Assembly: GCA_035690725.1 (NCBI GenBank)
Contig: DASSKF010000190.1
Span: 1 to 9,463 of the forward strand
DNA length: 9,463 nt
From: DASSKF01 sp035690725
GTDB lineage: Bacteria; Actinomycetota; Actinomycetes; Actinomycetales; Dermatophilaceae
Direction of reading: 5' to 3'
Numbering within the stretch: the stretch's first letter is position 1; each line of letters opens with the position of its first letter. The position numbers and the translations under genes are program-made. Below, piece after piece: positions 1 to 6,938 of this stretch. Under the pieces are notes generated by a model, which saw only the letters and a list, made by a program, of their open reading frames with translations, was not told where the DNA came from and searched no databases.

Positions 1-45
1 CGCGGCTCGTGTGCCGGGAACCCTCAGCAACTGCCGCCGTCGTCG

Positions 46-1083
46 TCAGGCCGGCAGGAGGCACACCTTGCCGGTGGCACCCGCGGCGGCCACGGCATAC
101 GCCTCGTCGGCCTGCTCGAGCGGGTAGCGGTGGGTGACCACGCGCTCGGGCCGCAGCTCCCACCGCACCAGGTCCTCCAGCAGCCGCGCCATGTGGCCGG
201 TGGAGGTGACCCAGGAACCGTGCACCGTGACCTGCGGGTGGATCAGCAGCGGCGAGACGTCGATCTCCAGCCGCCCGCCCTCGCCCACGAGCGCGCACCG
301 TCCCCACGTGCGGGTGGCGGCCAGGGCGGTGGCGCGCGCCGCGGCGCTGCCCGAGGCGTCGAGGGTGGTCGAGCACCCCCGGCCCCCGGTCAGCTCCCGC
401 ACCACGTCGACGGCCTGCTCGTCCGCGGGCAGCGCGTGGTCGACCAGGCCCAGCTCGACGGCCAGCCGGCGCCGCTCGGGCGAGACGTCGGTGCCGATGA
501 CCGGCCCGGCGCCCATCGCGCGGCCCATCATCGCGGCGGCCAGGCCGACGGGTCCCAGCCCGGTCACCAGCAGCTGGTCGCGCCCCGAGACGTCCAGGCG
601 CAACAACGCCTCGTATGCCGTCCCGAAGCCGCACGAGACCAGCGCACCGTCGACGAGCGAGAGCTCCTCGGGCAACGGCAGGCAGCTGCGTTCCTCGGCG
701 AGCAGGTACTCCGCGTGACCGCCGTCGCGCTGCCAGCCGTACGCGGCCCGGGCCGGGTCGGTGCAGCCGATCTCGTAGCCGTGCCGGCACTCGTCGCACA
801 GCCCGCAGCCGACGATGTGGTAGACGGTGGCCCGGTCGCCGACGGACAGCCGGCGGCAGCCGGGGCCGACCTCGACGACCTCCCCGGCGGGCTCGTGCCC
901 GGCGACGACGTCCTGGTAGGCCTCCGGGCCGGAGCCGAGGTGCTCCCGGTAGATCGCCCGGATGTCGCTGCCGCAGATCGAGGAGGCGCCCACCCGCAGC
1001 AGCACCTGCCCGTGCCCGGGCGAGGGGACGTCGACGGTGACGTGCTCGACGGTGCTGTCGCCGGGAAGCCGGACCGCCCTCAC
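46..1083 (-). CDS. Zinc-dependent MDR-family alcohol/polyol dehydrogenase
   Basis: This 345-residue protein is a full-length medium-chain (MDR) zinc alcohol dehydrogenase, expected to be cytosolic and to oxidise an alcohol or polyol with NAD(P)+. The N-terminal GroES-like domain carries catalytic-zinc ligands Cys37 (ICGSD), His63-Glu64 (GHEPAGE) and probably Cys151 (SCGFGTAYE), an ADH-like Cys-His-Cys set. Structural-zinc cysteines are at 93, 96, 99 and 107. The Rossmann domain has GLGPVG at 175-180 and an acidic residue (Asp199) after the second strand, which favours NAD+ over NADP+. The start is GTG, overlapping the stop of the upstream polyol dehydrogenase gene by 4 bases (GTGA). There is only a weak GGAG about 11 nt upstream, so translation is probably coupled. 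It is the last operon gene visible. The exact substrate cannot be read from the sequence; sorbitol, arabinitol or a related compound is possible given the neighbours. Confidence 0.9.
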   Translation of the reverse strand: MRAVRLPGDSTVEHVTVDVPSPGHGQVLLRVGASSICGSDIRAIYREHLGSGPEAYQDVVAGHEPAGEVVEVGPGCRRLSVGDRATVYHIVGCGLCDECRHGYEIGCTDPARAAYGWQRDGGHAEYLLAEERSCLPLPEELSLVDGALVSCGFGTAYEALLRLDVSGRDQLLVTGLGPVGLAAAMMGRAMGAGPVIGTDVSPERRRLAVELGLVDHALPADEQAVDVVRELTGGRGCSTTLDASGSAAARATALAATRTWGRCALVGEGGRLEIDVSPLLIHPQVTVHGSWVTSTGHMARLLEDLVRWELRPERVVTHRYPLEQADEAYAVAAAGATGKVCLLPA

Positions 1084-2552
1084 GGGGTCCAGGACTCCAA
1101 GGTCGCGCGGACCCCGACGGAGTGCAGCGAGTCCAGCGCCTTGGTGTAGAGCGCCACGAACCGCGGCTGGTCGGCCAGGTCGGCGAACAGTGACGGGTCC
1201 TGCAGGAAGGCCAGCGGCTCCTCACCCTGCCGGCGGGCGCGCTCGACGAGCTTGTCCCGCAGCCGGTCCACGACCTCGATCGGCTGCCCCTGCTCGTCGA
1301 CGCCCTCGGCGTAGCGTGCCCACGACGCGACCACCAGTGCCGAGCGGTCGATCGGCCCGTCGCCGGCCAGCTGCTCGCGGATCACCGGCACCAGCCACTT
1401 GGGGATCCGGTCCGAGCTCTCGGCGCACAGCCGTGCCAAGGTGTCCCGGATCTCCGGGTTGGCGAACCGCTCGATGAGCTGGTGCTCGTAGCGGTCGAGG
1501 TCCACGCCCGGGACCGGGCGCAGGGTCGGCTGCCCCTCCTCGCGCATGTAGCCGAGCAGGAAGTCGACGAACAGCCGGTCCTGGCAGACCTCGTGCGCGT
1601 AGCGGTAGCCGGACAGGTAGCCGAGGTAGCACAGCGCCTGGTGGCTGGCGTTGAGCAGCCGCAGCTTCATCAGCTCGTACGGCATCACGTCGTCGACCAC
1701 CTGCACGCCGACGTCCTCGTAGGCCGGGCGTCCTTGCGGGAAGCGGTCTTCCAGCGCCCACTGGGTGAACGGCTCGGTCACGACCGGCCACCCGTCCTCG
1801 ATGCCGAACTCCTCGGCCACGCGCCGGCGGTCCTCGTCGGTCGTCACCGGGGTGATCCGGTCGACCATCGAGTTGGGGAAGGCGACCTCGGCCTCGATCC
1901 AGTCGGCCAGGTCAGGGTCCTTGAGCCGGGCGAAGGCGGTGACCATCCGGTGCGCCACCTCGCCGTTGCCCTGGATGTTGTCGCAGGACATGACGGTGAA
2001 CGCCGGTGTGCCGCTTGCCCGCCGGCGGGCCAGGGCCTCGGTGATGAAGCCGAACACCGACTGCGGTGTCGCCCCGGGCCGCAGGTCGGCCTGCAGGACC
2101 GGGTCGTCCGGGTCGAACTCACCGGTCGAGGGGTGGAAGTGGTAGCCGCCCTCGGTGATCGTCAGCGACACGATCCGGGTGGTCGGGGCGCTCATCACCT
2201 CGAGCACGGCCTCGGGGTCGTCCGGCGCGAACAGGTAGCCGGTGATCGACCCGATGACCCGCGCGTCCATCGACCCGTCCGGGTGCTTGACCACGAGCGT
2301 GTAGAGCCCGTCCTGCGCCTGCAGCACGTCGGCCATCCGCTTGTCGCCCGCCATCGTGCCGACTCCGCAGATGCCCCAGTCGGTCGCCGTGCCCTCCCGC
2401 AGCAGCCGGTCGAGGTACATCGCCTGGTGGGCCCGGTGGAAGCCGCCGACGCCGAAGTGGACGATGCCCGTGGTCACCCGTGACCGGTCGTATGCCGGCA
2501 CGGCCACGTCTCCCTCGAGCGTCGCCAGGGCGGCCTGGTTCAGTCGGGTCAT
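1080..2552 (-). CDS. Mannitol dehydrogenase-family polyol 2-dehydrogenase
   Basis: This 490-residue protein belongs to the long-chain mannitol dehydrogenase/fructuronate reductase family (MtlK/UxaB type). The family oxidises D-mannitol to D-fructose, or D-arabinitol to D-xylulose, with NAD+, without metal. The N-terminal nucleotide-binding segment is seen at 29-41 (GIVHFGVGGFHRA). The catalytic signature KLRLLNASH gives Lys296, Asn301 and His304, the same spacing as Lys295/Asn300/His303 of the Pseudomonas fluorescens enzyme; Asn192 in SCDN matches its oxyanion-hole Asn191. Length is typical for mannitol 2-dehydrogenases. The ATG start has a good GGAGGGA (2556-2562) 3 nt upstream of the start codon, within a 25-nt gap after the MalG-type permease gene. 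The adjacent polyol-type transporter supports a catabolic role. Mannitol is the best guess, but arabinitol or sorbitol are not excluded. Confidence 0.93.
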   Translation of the reverse strand: MTRLNQAALATLEGDVAVPAYDRSRVTTGIVHFGVGGFHRAHQAMYLDRLLREGTATDWGICGVGTMAGDKRMADVLQAQDGLYTLVVKHPDGSMDARVIGSITGYLFAPDDPEAVLEVMSAPTTRIVSLTITEGGYHFHPSTGEFDPDDPVLQADLRPGATPQSVFGFITEALARRRASGTPAFTVMSCDNIQGNGEVAHRMVTAFARLKDPDLADWIEAEVAFPNSMVDRITPVTTDEDRRRVAEEFGIEDGWPVVTEPFTQWALEDRFPQGRPAYEDVGVQVVDDVMPYELMKLRLLNASHQALCYLGYLSGYRYAHEVCQDRLFVDFLLGYMREEGQPTLRPVPGVDLDRYEHQLIERFANPEIRDTLARLCAESSDRIPKWLVPVIREQLAGDGPIDRSALVVASWARYAEGVDEQGQPIEVVDRLRDKLVERARRQGEEPLAFLQDPSLFADLADQPRFVALYTKALDSLHSVGVRATLESWTP

Positions 2553-2577
2553 TGCTCCCTCCGGTCCTGGGTGGCTC

Positions 2578-3459
2578 TCACTTGATGGCGCCGAGCGACA
2601 GGCCCTGCACCAGCTTGTCCTGCGCGGCGAACCCGGCTGCCAGCACCGGCAGCGAGATCACCAGCGAGGCCGCGCACACCTTGGCGAGGAACAGCCCCTG
2701 GCTGGTGACGAACCCGGTCAGGTAGACCGGTGCGGTCTGCGCGACGGTGCCGGTGAGGACGCGCGCGAACAGGAGCTCGTTCCAGCTGAAGATGAAGCAG
2801 ATCAGCGCCGCCGACGCCAGCCCGGGGGTGACGACCGGGGCGATCACCGACGTCAGCGTGCGGGTCAGGCCGGCGCCGTCGATCTGGGCGGCCTCCAGCA
2901 TCTCCATCGGCACCTCGGCGAGGAAGGAGCGCAGCATCCACACCGCGATCGGCAGGTTCATCGAGGTGTAGAAGATGATGAGCAGCCAGACGTTGTCGAG
3001 GAAGCCGATCGACTGGGCGAACAGGTAGATCGGCAGCAGGCCCGCGACGACCGGCAGCATCTTGGTCGACAGGAAGAAGAACATCACGTCGCTCCACCGC
3101 TTCACCGGGCGGATCGACAGGGCGTAGGCGGCGGGGAACGCGATCAGCAGCACCAGGACCGTCGAGATGATGCTGGCGGTGAGCGAGTTCAGGATCGGCG
3201 GCCACGGGCCGGAGCTGAAGAACTGCTCGTACCCCTGGACCGTCAGGGGCGCACCGACCGACGGCGGGTTCGTCGCCGCGTCCTCCTCGGTGTGGAACGA
3301 GGTCAGCAGCATCCACAGGATCGGGATGAAGAAGATGACCCCGACCACCCACGCGACCACGCCGAGCGCGACCGTACTGCGCGTCCCCGCGGTCCCGGGG
3401 GGACCGTTGTGCCGGACGCCCTTGCGGGCCGAGGTCCCCTGCGGGGCGATCGCCGTCAT
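2578..3459 (-). CDS. Carbohydrate ABC transporter permease, MalG type
   Basis: This 293-residue inner-membrane permease is the second of the two membrane subunits of a CUT1-type sugar/polyol importer. A polar N-terminus (about 1-28) is followed by hydrophobic segments at roughly 29-52, 92-116, 124-148, 157-179, 213-232 and 260-280, consistent with six membrane passes. The EAA loop that docks on the ATPase is EAAQIDGA at 189-196, just after the fourth segment. The ATG start has a strong AAGGAGGA (3468-3475) lying inside the last codons of the upstream permease gene. Only 1 nt separates the two genes, so they are surely co-translated or coupled. It pairs with the MalF-type gene upstream and the binding protein encoded at the head of the operon. 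Confidence 0.93.
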   Translation of the reverse strand: MTAIAPQGTSARKGVRHNGPPGTAGTRSTVALGVVAWVVGVIFFIPILWMLLTSFHTEEDAATNPPSVGAPLTVQGYEQFFSSGPWPPILNSLTASIISTVLVLLIAFPAAYALSIRPVKRWSDVMFFFLSTKMLPVVAGLLPIYLFAQSIGFLDNVWLLIIFYTSMNLPIAVWMLRSFLAEVPMEMLEAAQIDGAGLTRTLTSVIAPVVTPGLASAALICFIFSWNELLFARVLTGTVAQTAPVYLTGFVTSQGLFLAKVCAASLVISLPVLAAGFAAQDKLVQGLSLGAIK

Positions 3460-3460
3460 C

Positions 3461-4411
3461 TCAGCTCTCCTCCTTGAGCAGGGTGGACACGGTGCGCAAC
3501 GCGAACATGGCGATGAGGATCGTCCCGATCACCACGACGACGCCCTCCGCGGACGCCCGGCCGTAGTCGTGCGCCACGTAGAAGTTCTGGTAGATGTCGT
3601 ACGGCAGGTTGGCGGTGCCCAGGCCACCGGACGTGATCGTGAAGACGTGGTCGAAGTTCTGCACGATGTAGATCGCGCCGAGCAGGACGCTCAGCTCCAG
3701 GTAGCGGCGCAGGTGCGGCAGCGTCATGTTGGTGAAGATCTGCCACGGGCTCGCGCCGTCGATGCGCGCGGCCTCCACGACGTCCAGCGGCTTGCTCTGC
3801 AGGCCGGCCAGGATGATCAGCATCATGAACGGCGTCCACTGCCACACCAGTGCGGCGATGATCGCCCCGAGCGGGAAGCTGCTGATCCAGTCCGGTTGCG
3901 GCGCGTTGTCACCGAAGATCCACGTCAGCACCCCGTTGAACAGGCCGTAGTCGGGGTTGTAGAGCGCGTGCTTCCACACCAGTGCGGCCGCGACCGGCAC
4001 GATGAGGAACGGCGCGATCATGAGCGTCCGGACGACGCCCCGGCCCCGGAACTTGCGGTCCAGCAGCAGCGCGATGACGAGCCCGAGCACGAGGCTGACC
4101 AGCACGACCGCGACCGTGAGGATGATCGTGGTGAGGATCGCCTGCACGGTGTTCACGTTGGTGAGCACGCGCCGGTAGTTGTCGAACCCGGTGAAGCCGC
4201 GGTCGTCGGGGTAGTAGGCGTTCCAGTCCATGAACGAGATCACCAGCGTGGCCACCATCGGCAGCTGGGTGACGATGATCATGAAGACCAGCGCGGGCAT
4301 CAGCGGGGCGCGCCGGGCCCACCCGCCGAGGCGCTGCTTGGCCTGCTGCCCGCCACGGTTGCCCGAGTGCTCGCGCTGGCGTTCGGTGGCGCTGGGGGCG
4401 GCGACGCTCAT
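3461..4411 (-). CDS. Carbohydrate ABC transporter permease, MalF type
   Basis: This 316-residue inner-membrane permease is the partner of the MalG-type subunit in a CUT1 importer. A charged cytoplasmic N-terminus (1-35) is followed by hydrophobic segments near 38-60, 93-117, 128-147, 181-203, 238-252 and 288-308. The EAA loop is at 213-219 (EAARIDG) with the LP pair at 231-232, as expected for contact with the ATPase. The ATG start lies 3 nt after the stop of the binding-protein gene. A purine-rich GGGAAGGGAAG upstream serves as a moderate ribosome binding site within the end of that gene. The extracytoplasmic loop (about 60-92) is short, as is usual for actinobacterial polyol transporters compared with E. 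coli MalF. Confidence 0.93.
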   Translation of the reverse strand: MSVAAPSATERQREHSGNRGGQQAKQRLGGWARRAPLMPALVFMIIVTQLPMVATLVISFMDWNAYYPDDRGFTGFDNYRRVLTNVNTVQAILTTIILTVAVVLVSLVLGLVIALLLDRKFRGRGVVRTLMIAPFLIVPVAAALVWKHALYNPDYGLFNGVLTWIFGDNAPQPDWISSFPLGAIIAALVWQWTPFMMLIILAGLQSKPLDVVEAARIDGASPWQIFTNMTLPHLRRYLELSVLLGAIYIVQNFDHVFTITSGGLGTANLPYDIYQNFYVAHDYGRASAEGVVVVIGTILIAMFALRTVSTLLKEES

Positions 4412-4414
4412 GGT

Positions 4415-5779
4415 CTACTTCCCTTCCCGTGACCGGTACTGCTCGGCGACGTCGGCAGCCACGGCCTGGCCGCGACTCAGCGCCTCGTCGACCGACATCT
4501 GCCCGGCGATCGCGGAGCTGACGTACTGCGACACCTGGGTCCCGAGCGCCGGGAACTCCGGGATGTCGACGAACTGGATCCCGGGTGCCGGGCGCGGCTG
4601 GACACCGGGGTCGTTGGGGTTGGCGCTCTTCATCGCCTTGAGGGTCGGCTCGGCGAAGGCGCCGGCCACCTTGAGGTAGTCCTTGTTGTGGTAGGTCGAC
4701 TCCCGCTTGCCGGCCGGCACCGAGGACCAGCCGACCTGCTCGCCGACCAGCTGCTCGTACTCCTTGCTCGAGGCCCACGAGATGAACTGCCACGCCGGGT
4801 CCTTGTGGCTGCTCGCCGCCTGGATCGCCCACGCCCAGGTGTAGAGCCAGCCCGAGCTGTCCGTCTTGACCACCGGTGCCGGGGCGTAGCCGATCTTCCC
4901 GCGCACCGGGGAGGTCTTGGCCTCGAGCGACCCGGCGGCCGACGTGGCGTCGTACCACATCGCCACGTGCCCCTGGACGAGGTTGTTCAGGCACTCGACG
5001 AATCCGGCCTGCGCGGCGCCCCGCTCACCGTGCGCCCGGACGAGGTCGACGTAGAACTTCGTCGCCTTGCTGAAGCCGGGCCCGTCGACCTTCGCCTGCC
5101 AGTCCTTGGTGAACCACGTGCCGCCGAAGGTGTTCACGACCGTCGTCAGGGGGGCGAAGATCTGGCCCCACCCGGGCTGGCCGCGCAGGCAGATGCCGGC
5201 CATGCCCGGCTTGGCGCCGTCCACCTTGGCGGCGATGTCGGCGACCTCCTGCCAAGTCGGGTTCTTCGGCATCGTGATGCCCTTCTCCTTCATCACGTCC
5301 TTGCGGTACATGAGGAACGAGGACTCGCCGTAGAACGGCTCGGAGTAGACGTGCCCGTTGGCGCTGAGGGCCTGCTGCAGCGCCGGGAAGATGTCCTCCT
5401 GGTCGAAGGCCTTGTCCTTGGCCAGGTAGGAGTCCAGCGGCGCGATCCAGCCGGCCTTGGCGTAGATCGGGACCTCGAAGTTGCTCAGGCTGGCGACGTC
5501 GTAGATCCCGGCCTGGCTGGAGAACTCCTGGCTGATCTTGTCGCGCACGTCGTTCTCCGGCAGCACGGTGAAGTTCACCTTGATGCCGGTCTTCGCGGTG
5601 AAGTACTTGGGGGTGAGCTTCTGCAGGTCCACCATCTGCGGGTTGTTCACCATCAGCACGTTGATGCTGCCCTTGCCGCCGGCGCTCGCACCTCCTCCCC
5701 ACCCGGCACAGGCGCTCAGGCCGGCCATGCACCCGGCAGCGGTGGCGATCGCCAGGGCGGTCCGCAGACGTCCTCGCAC
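4415..5779 (-). CDS. Extracellular polyol/sugar-binding lipoprotein of ABC importer
   Basis: This 454-residue solute-binding protein (bacterial extracellular family 1, CUT1 type) captures the substrate outside the membrane and delivers it to the two permeases encoded just downstream. It begins with an Arg-rich n-region, a hydrophobic stretch, and a lipobox LSAC with the lipidated cysteine at 24; a Gly/Ser/Ala linker follows. The mature domain starts INVLMVNNPQ and contains family-like segments such as the PFYGESSFLMYRKDV region (about residues 148-162) and a conserved Trp-rich hinge near 315-320. The start is GTG with GAGGAG (5785-5790) 5 nt upstream. It is the first gene of the operon, directly behind the divergent regulator region. 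The overall character resembles sorbitol/mannitol-binding proteins (SmoE-like), fitting the downstream polyol dehydrogenase, but the ligand is inferred from context. Confidence 0.93.
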   Translation of the reverse strand: MRGRLRTALAIATAAGCMAGLSACAGWGGGASAGGKGSINVLMVNNPQMVDLQKLTPKYFTAKTGIKVNFTVLPENDVRDKISQEFSSQAGIYDVASLSNFEVPIYAKAGWIAPLDSYLAKDKAFDQEDIFPALQQALSANGHVYSEPFYGESSFLMYRKDVMKEKGITMPKNPTWQEVADIAAKVDGAKPGMAGICLRGQPGWGQIFAPLTTVVNTFGGTWFTKDWQAKVDGPGFSKATKFYVDLVRAHGERGAAQAGFVECLNNLVQGHVAMWYDATSAAGSLEAKTSPVRGKIGYAPAPVVKTDSSGWLYTWAWAIQAASSHKDPAWQFISWASSKEYEQLVGEQVGWSSVPAGKRESTYHNKDYLKVAGAFAEPTLKAMKSANPNDPGVQPRPAPGIQFVDIPEFPALGTQVSQYVSSAIAGQMSVDEALSRGQAVAADVAEQYRSREGK

Positions 5780-5814
5780 GGTCTCTCCTCGATCGGCCGA
5801 CGCGGCTCGCGGTG

Positions 5815-5830
5815 ACGCTCAAATGAGCGT
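5815..5830. promoter_or_regulatory. Operator O1: palindrome on the operon side
   Basis: ACGCTCA-AA-TGAGCGT is a perfect inverted repeat with 7-bp arms and a 2-bp centre. It shares 14 consecutive bases with O2 (CGCTCAAATGAGCG). It lies between the operon promoter candidate and the binding-protein start, next to a regulator gene. This is the likely binding site of the adjacent SorC-family protein, where it would block transcription of the transporter operon. Confidence 0.75.
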
Positions 5831-5847
5831 CGGTCCGCTCAGGGATC

Positions 5848-5876
5848 AGTGAACCGACGGGGGTCACAGGTGTCAA
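5848..5876 (-). promoter_or_regulatory. Candidate promoter of the polyol transport/catabolism operon
   Basis: On the minus strand a perfect -35 hexamer TTGACA (5871-5876) is followed, after 17 nt, by TTCACT (5848-5853), a weak -10 (3 of 6 matches). Transcription would start near 5841, leaving a leader of about 60 nt before the binding-protein GTG. Operator O1 would then lie in the early transcribed region. The -35 match and spacing are seen; the -10 assignment is tentative. Confidence 0.5.
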
Positions 5877-5891
5877 GAGGTGTGCAACAAT
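5863..5891 (+). promoter_or_regulatory. Candidate promoter of the SorC-family regulator gene
   Basis: On the plus strand GTCACA (5863-5868, 4 of 6 matches to -35) and AACAAT (5886-5891, 4 of 6 matches to -10) are separated by 17 nt. Transcription would start near 5898, immediately before operator O2 and about 70 nt before the ATG. It overlaps the opposite promoter almost completely, so the two polymerases would compete. Hexamers are weak and the call rests on spacing and position. Confidence 0.35.
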
Positions 5892-5902
5892 CGAGGGCAC
5901 CC

Positions 5903-5918
5903 GCGCTCAAATGAGCGC
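5903..5918. promoter_or_regulatory. Operator O2: palindrome on the regulator side
   Basis: GCGCTCA-AA-TGAGCGC is a perfect inverted repeat with 7-bp arms and the same AA centre as O1. Its centre is 88 bp from that of O1. It lies just downstream of the likely transcription start of the regulator gene and upstream of its ATG, consistent with autoregulation. Tetrameric binding across O1 and O2 (DNA looping) is possible because SorC-family proteins are commonly tetramers. Confidence 0.75.
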
Positions 5919-5953
5919 TGCCTGTCCGGACGGCGCCGACACGGAGCGGCGTC

Positions 5954-5965
5954 GGGAGGGAGGAG
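5954..5965 (+). promoter_or_regulatory. Ribosome binding site fixing the regulator start
   Basis: GGGAGGGAGGAG ends one base before the ATG at 5967. The GGGAGG register gives a 7-nt spacer, which is near ideal. This selects 5967 over the in-frame GTG at 5880, whose extra 29 codons would run through the promoter and operator O2. Confidence 0.8.
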
Positions 5966-5966
5966 C

Positions 5967-6920
5967 ATGGTTGCCGCCGCCCGCGGGCCGGCCGAGCTCG
6001 TCCTCATGGCCTCGGTCGCCCGGCGCCACTTCCTCGACGGCCGCTCCAAGGTCGAGATCGCCGACGAGTTCGGGATCAGCCGGTTCAAGGTCGCCCGGCT
6101 GCTCGACGGAGCGCTCTCGGCCGGTGTGGTGCGGATCGAGATCGCCTCACCAGGCGACATCGCGGTCGAGCTGTCCGACCGGTTGCGGGAGCGGTTCGGC
6201 CTCGCCCACGCCCTCGTGGTCGACACCGCCGAGCAGGACCCGCGGGCGCTGCGCCGGTGCCTGGGGCAGACCGCGGCCGAGCTCGCGAGCGAGATCGTCA
6301 CCGACGACGACGTGCTCGGCCTCGCGTGGGCCCGGTCCGTCCACGCGATGACCTCCCAGCTCACCCGGCTCCCCCGCGTCCCGGTCGTCCAGCTCACCGG
6401 CGCCCTCTCCCGCCCGGACATGGACGAGAGCTCGGTGGACCTGGTCCGCGACGTCGCGCGCGTCACCCGCGGGCCGGCATACGTCTTCTATGCGCCGATG
6501 ATCATGCCGGACGCGACGAGCGCGCGGACCCTGCGACGGCAGCGTGAAGTGGTGAAGGCGTTCGACCAGTTCGCCCACGTGACAAAGGCGTTCGTCGGGA
6601 TCGGCCACTGGGCGACGGGCGAGTCCACGCTCTTCGACGCGATGACGAGGGACGAGCGGCGGCAGCTCGCCGACAAGGGTGTGGTCGGCGACATCTCCGG
6701 GGTGTTCATCACCGCCGCGGGCAAGCCGGTCCACGGGCCGCTCAGCAAGCGCATCGTCGCCATCGGCGCCGACGCCATGCGGGCGGTGCCGGAGGTCGTC
6801 GCGATCCCCTACGGTGCCGGCAAGGCACCGGCGGTGCGCGCCGCCCTGACCAGTGGGCTGGTCAAAGGGGTCGTCACCCACACGGCCCTCGCCGAGCGGC
6901 TGCTGGACGACGCGGGGTAG
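5967..6920 (+). CDS. SorC-family sugar-responsive transcriptional regulator
   Basis: This 317-residue protein has the SorC/DeoR-like plan: an N-terminal helix-turn-helix (about 27-50, KVEIADEFGISRFKVARLL) and a long C-terminal sugar-binding domain of the SorC type. Typical C-terminal segments include VGIGHW followed by an acid-rich helix, GDISGVFITAAGKPV, and AIPYGAGKAPAVRAAL with VVTHTALAERLL at the end. Family members act as repressors or activators of sugar/polyol genes and respond to a phosphorylated or free sugar. Length is normal for the family. It is transcribed away from the polyol operon, with two matching palindromes in the shared intergenic region. It most likely controls that operon and itself. 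The effector (polyol, ketose or ketose phosphate) cannot be told from the sequence. Its stop faces the stop of the GNAT gene 18 nt away, with no clear bidirectional terminator between them. Confidence 0.92.
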   Translation: MVAAARGPAELVLMASVARRHFLDGRSKVEIADEFGISRFKVARLLDGALSAGVVRIEIASPGDIAVELSDRLRERFGLAHALVVDTAEQDPRALRRCLGQTAAELASEIVTDDDVLGLAWARSVHAMTSQLTRLPRVPVVQLTGALSRPDMDESSVDLVRDVARVTRGPAYVFYAPMIMPDATSARTLRRQREVVKAFDQFAHVTKAFVGIGHWATGESTLFDAMTRDERRQLADKGVVGDISGVFITAAGKPVHGPLSKRIVAIGADAMRAVPEVVAIPYGAGKAPAVRAALTSGLVKGVVTHTALAERLLDDAG

Positions 6921-6938
6921 CGGCGGGCTGGCGGGGCC

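Noticed and set aside
1..45. Short segment downstream of the zinc dehydrogenase gene
   Set aside because: No coding start, hairpin with U-tract or other feature can be recognised in these 45 bases; whether the operon continues cannot be judged.
130..1149. 339-codon open frame antisense to the zinc dehydrogenase gene
   Set aside because: It is a GC-bias shadow: composition is Arg/Gly/Pro/Asp-rich and low in hydrophobic order, with no domain, while the opposite strand encodes a complete MDR enzyme.
1482..3477. Long plus-strand open frames (333 and 378 codons) across the polyol dehydrogenase and permease genes
   Set aside because: They overlap well-supported minus-strand genes, have shadow-type His/Val/Arg/Gln-rich composition and lack a ribosome binding site or known family.
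4404..4410. ACGCTCA half-site identical to an O1 arm at the MalF-type gene start
   Set aside because: It is simply the complement of the Met-Ser-Val start (ATGAGCGTC), has no second arm, and lies inside the operon.
5880..5966. N-terminal extension of the SorC-family regulator from a GTG at 5880
   Set aside because: It would translate through the -10 candidate and operator O2, has no ribosome binding site, and the ATG at 5967 has an excellent one and gives the usual family length.
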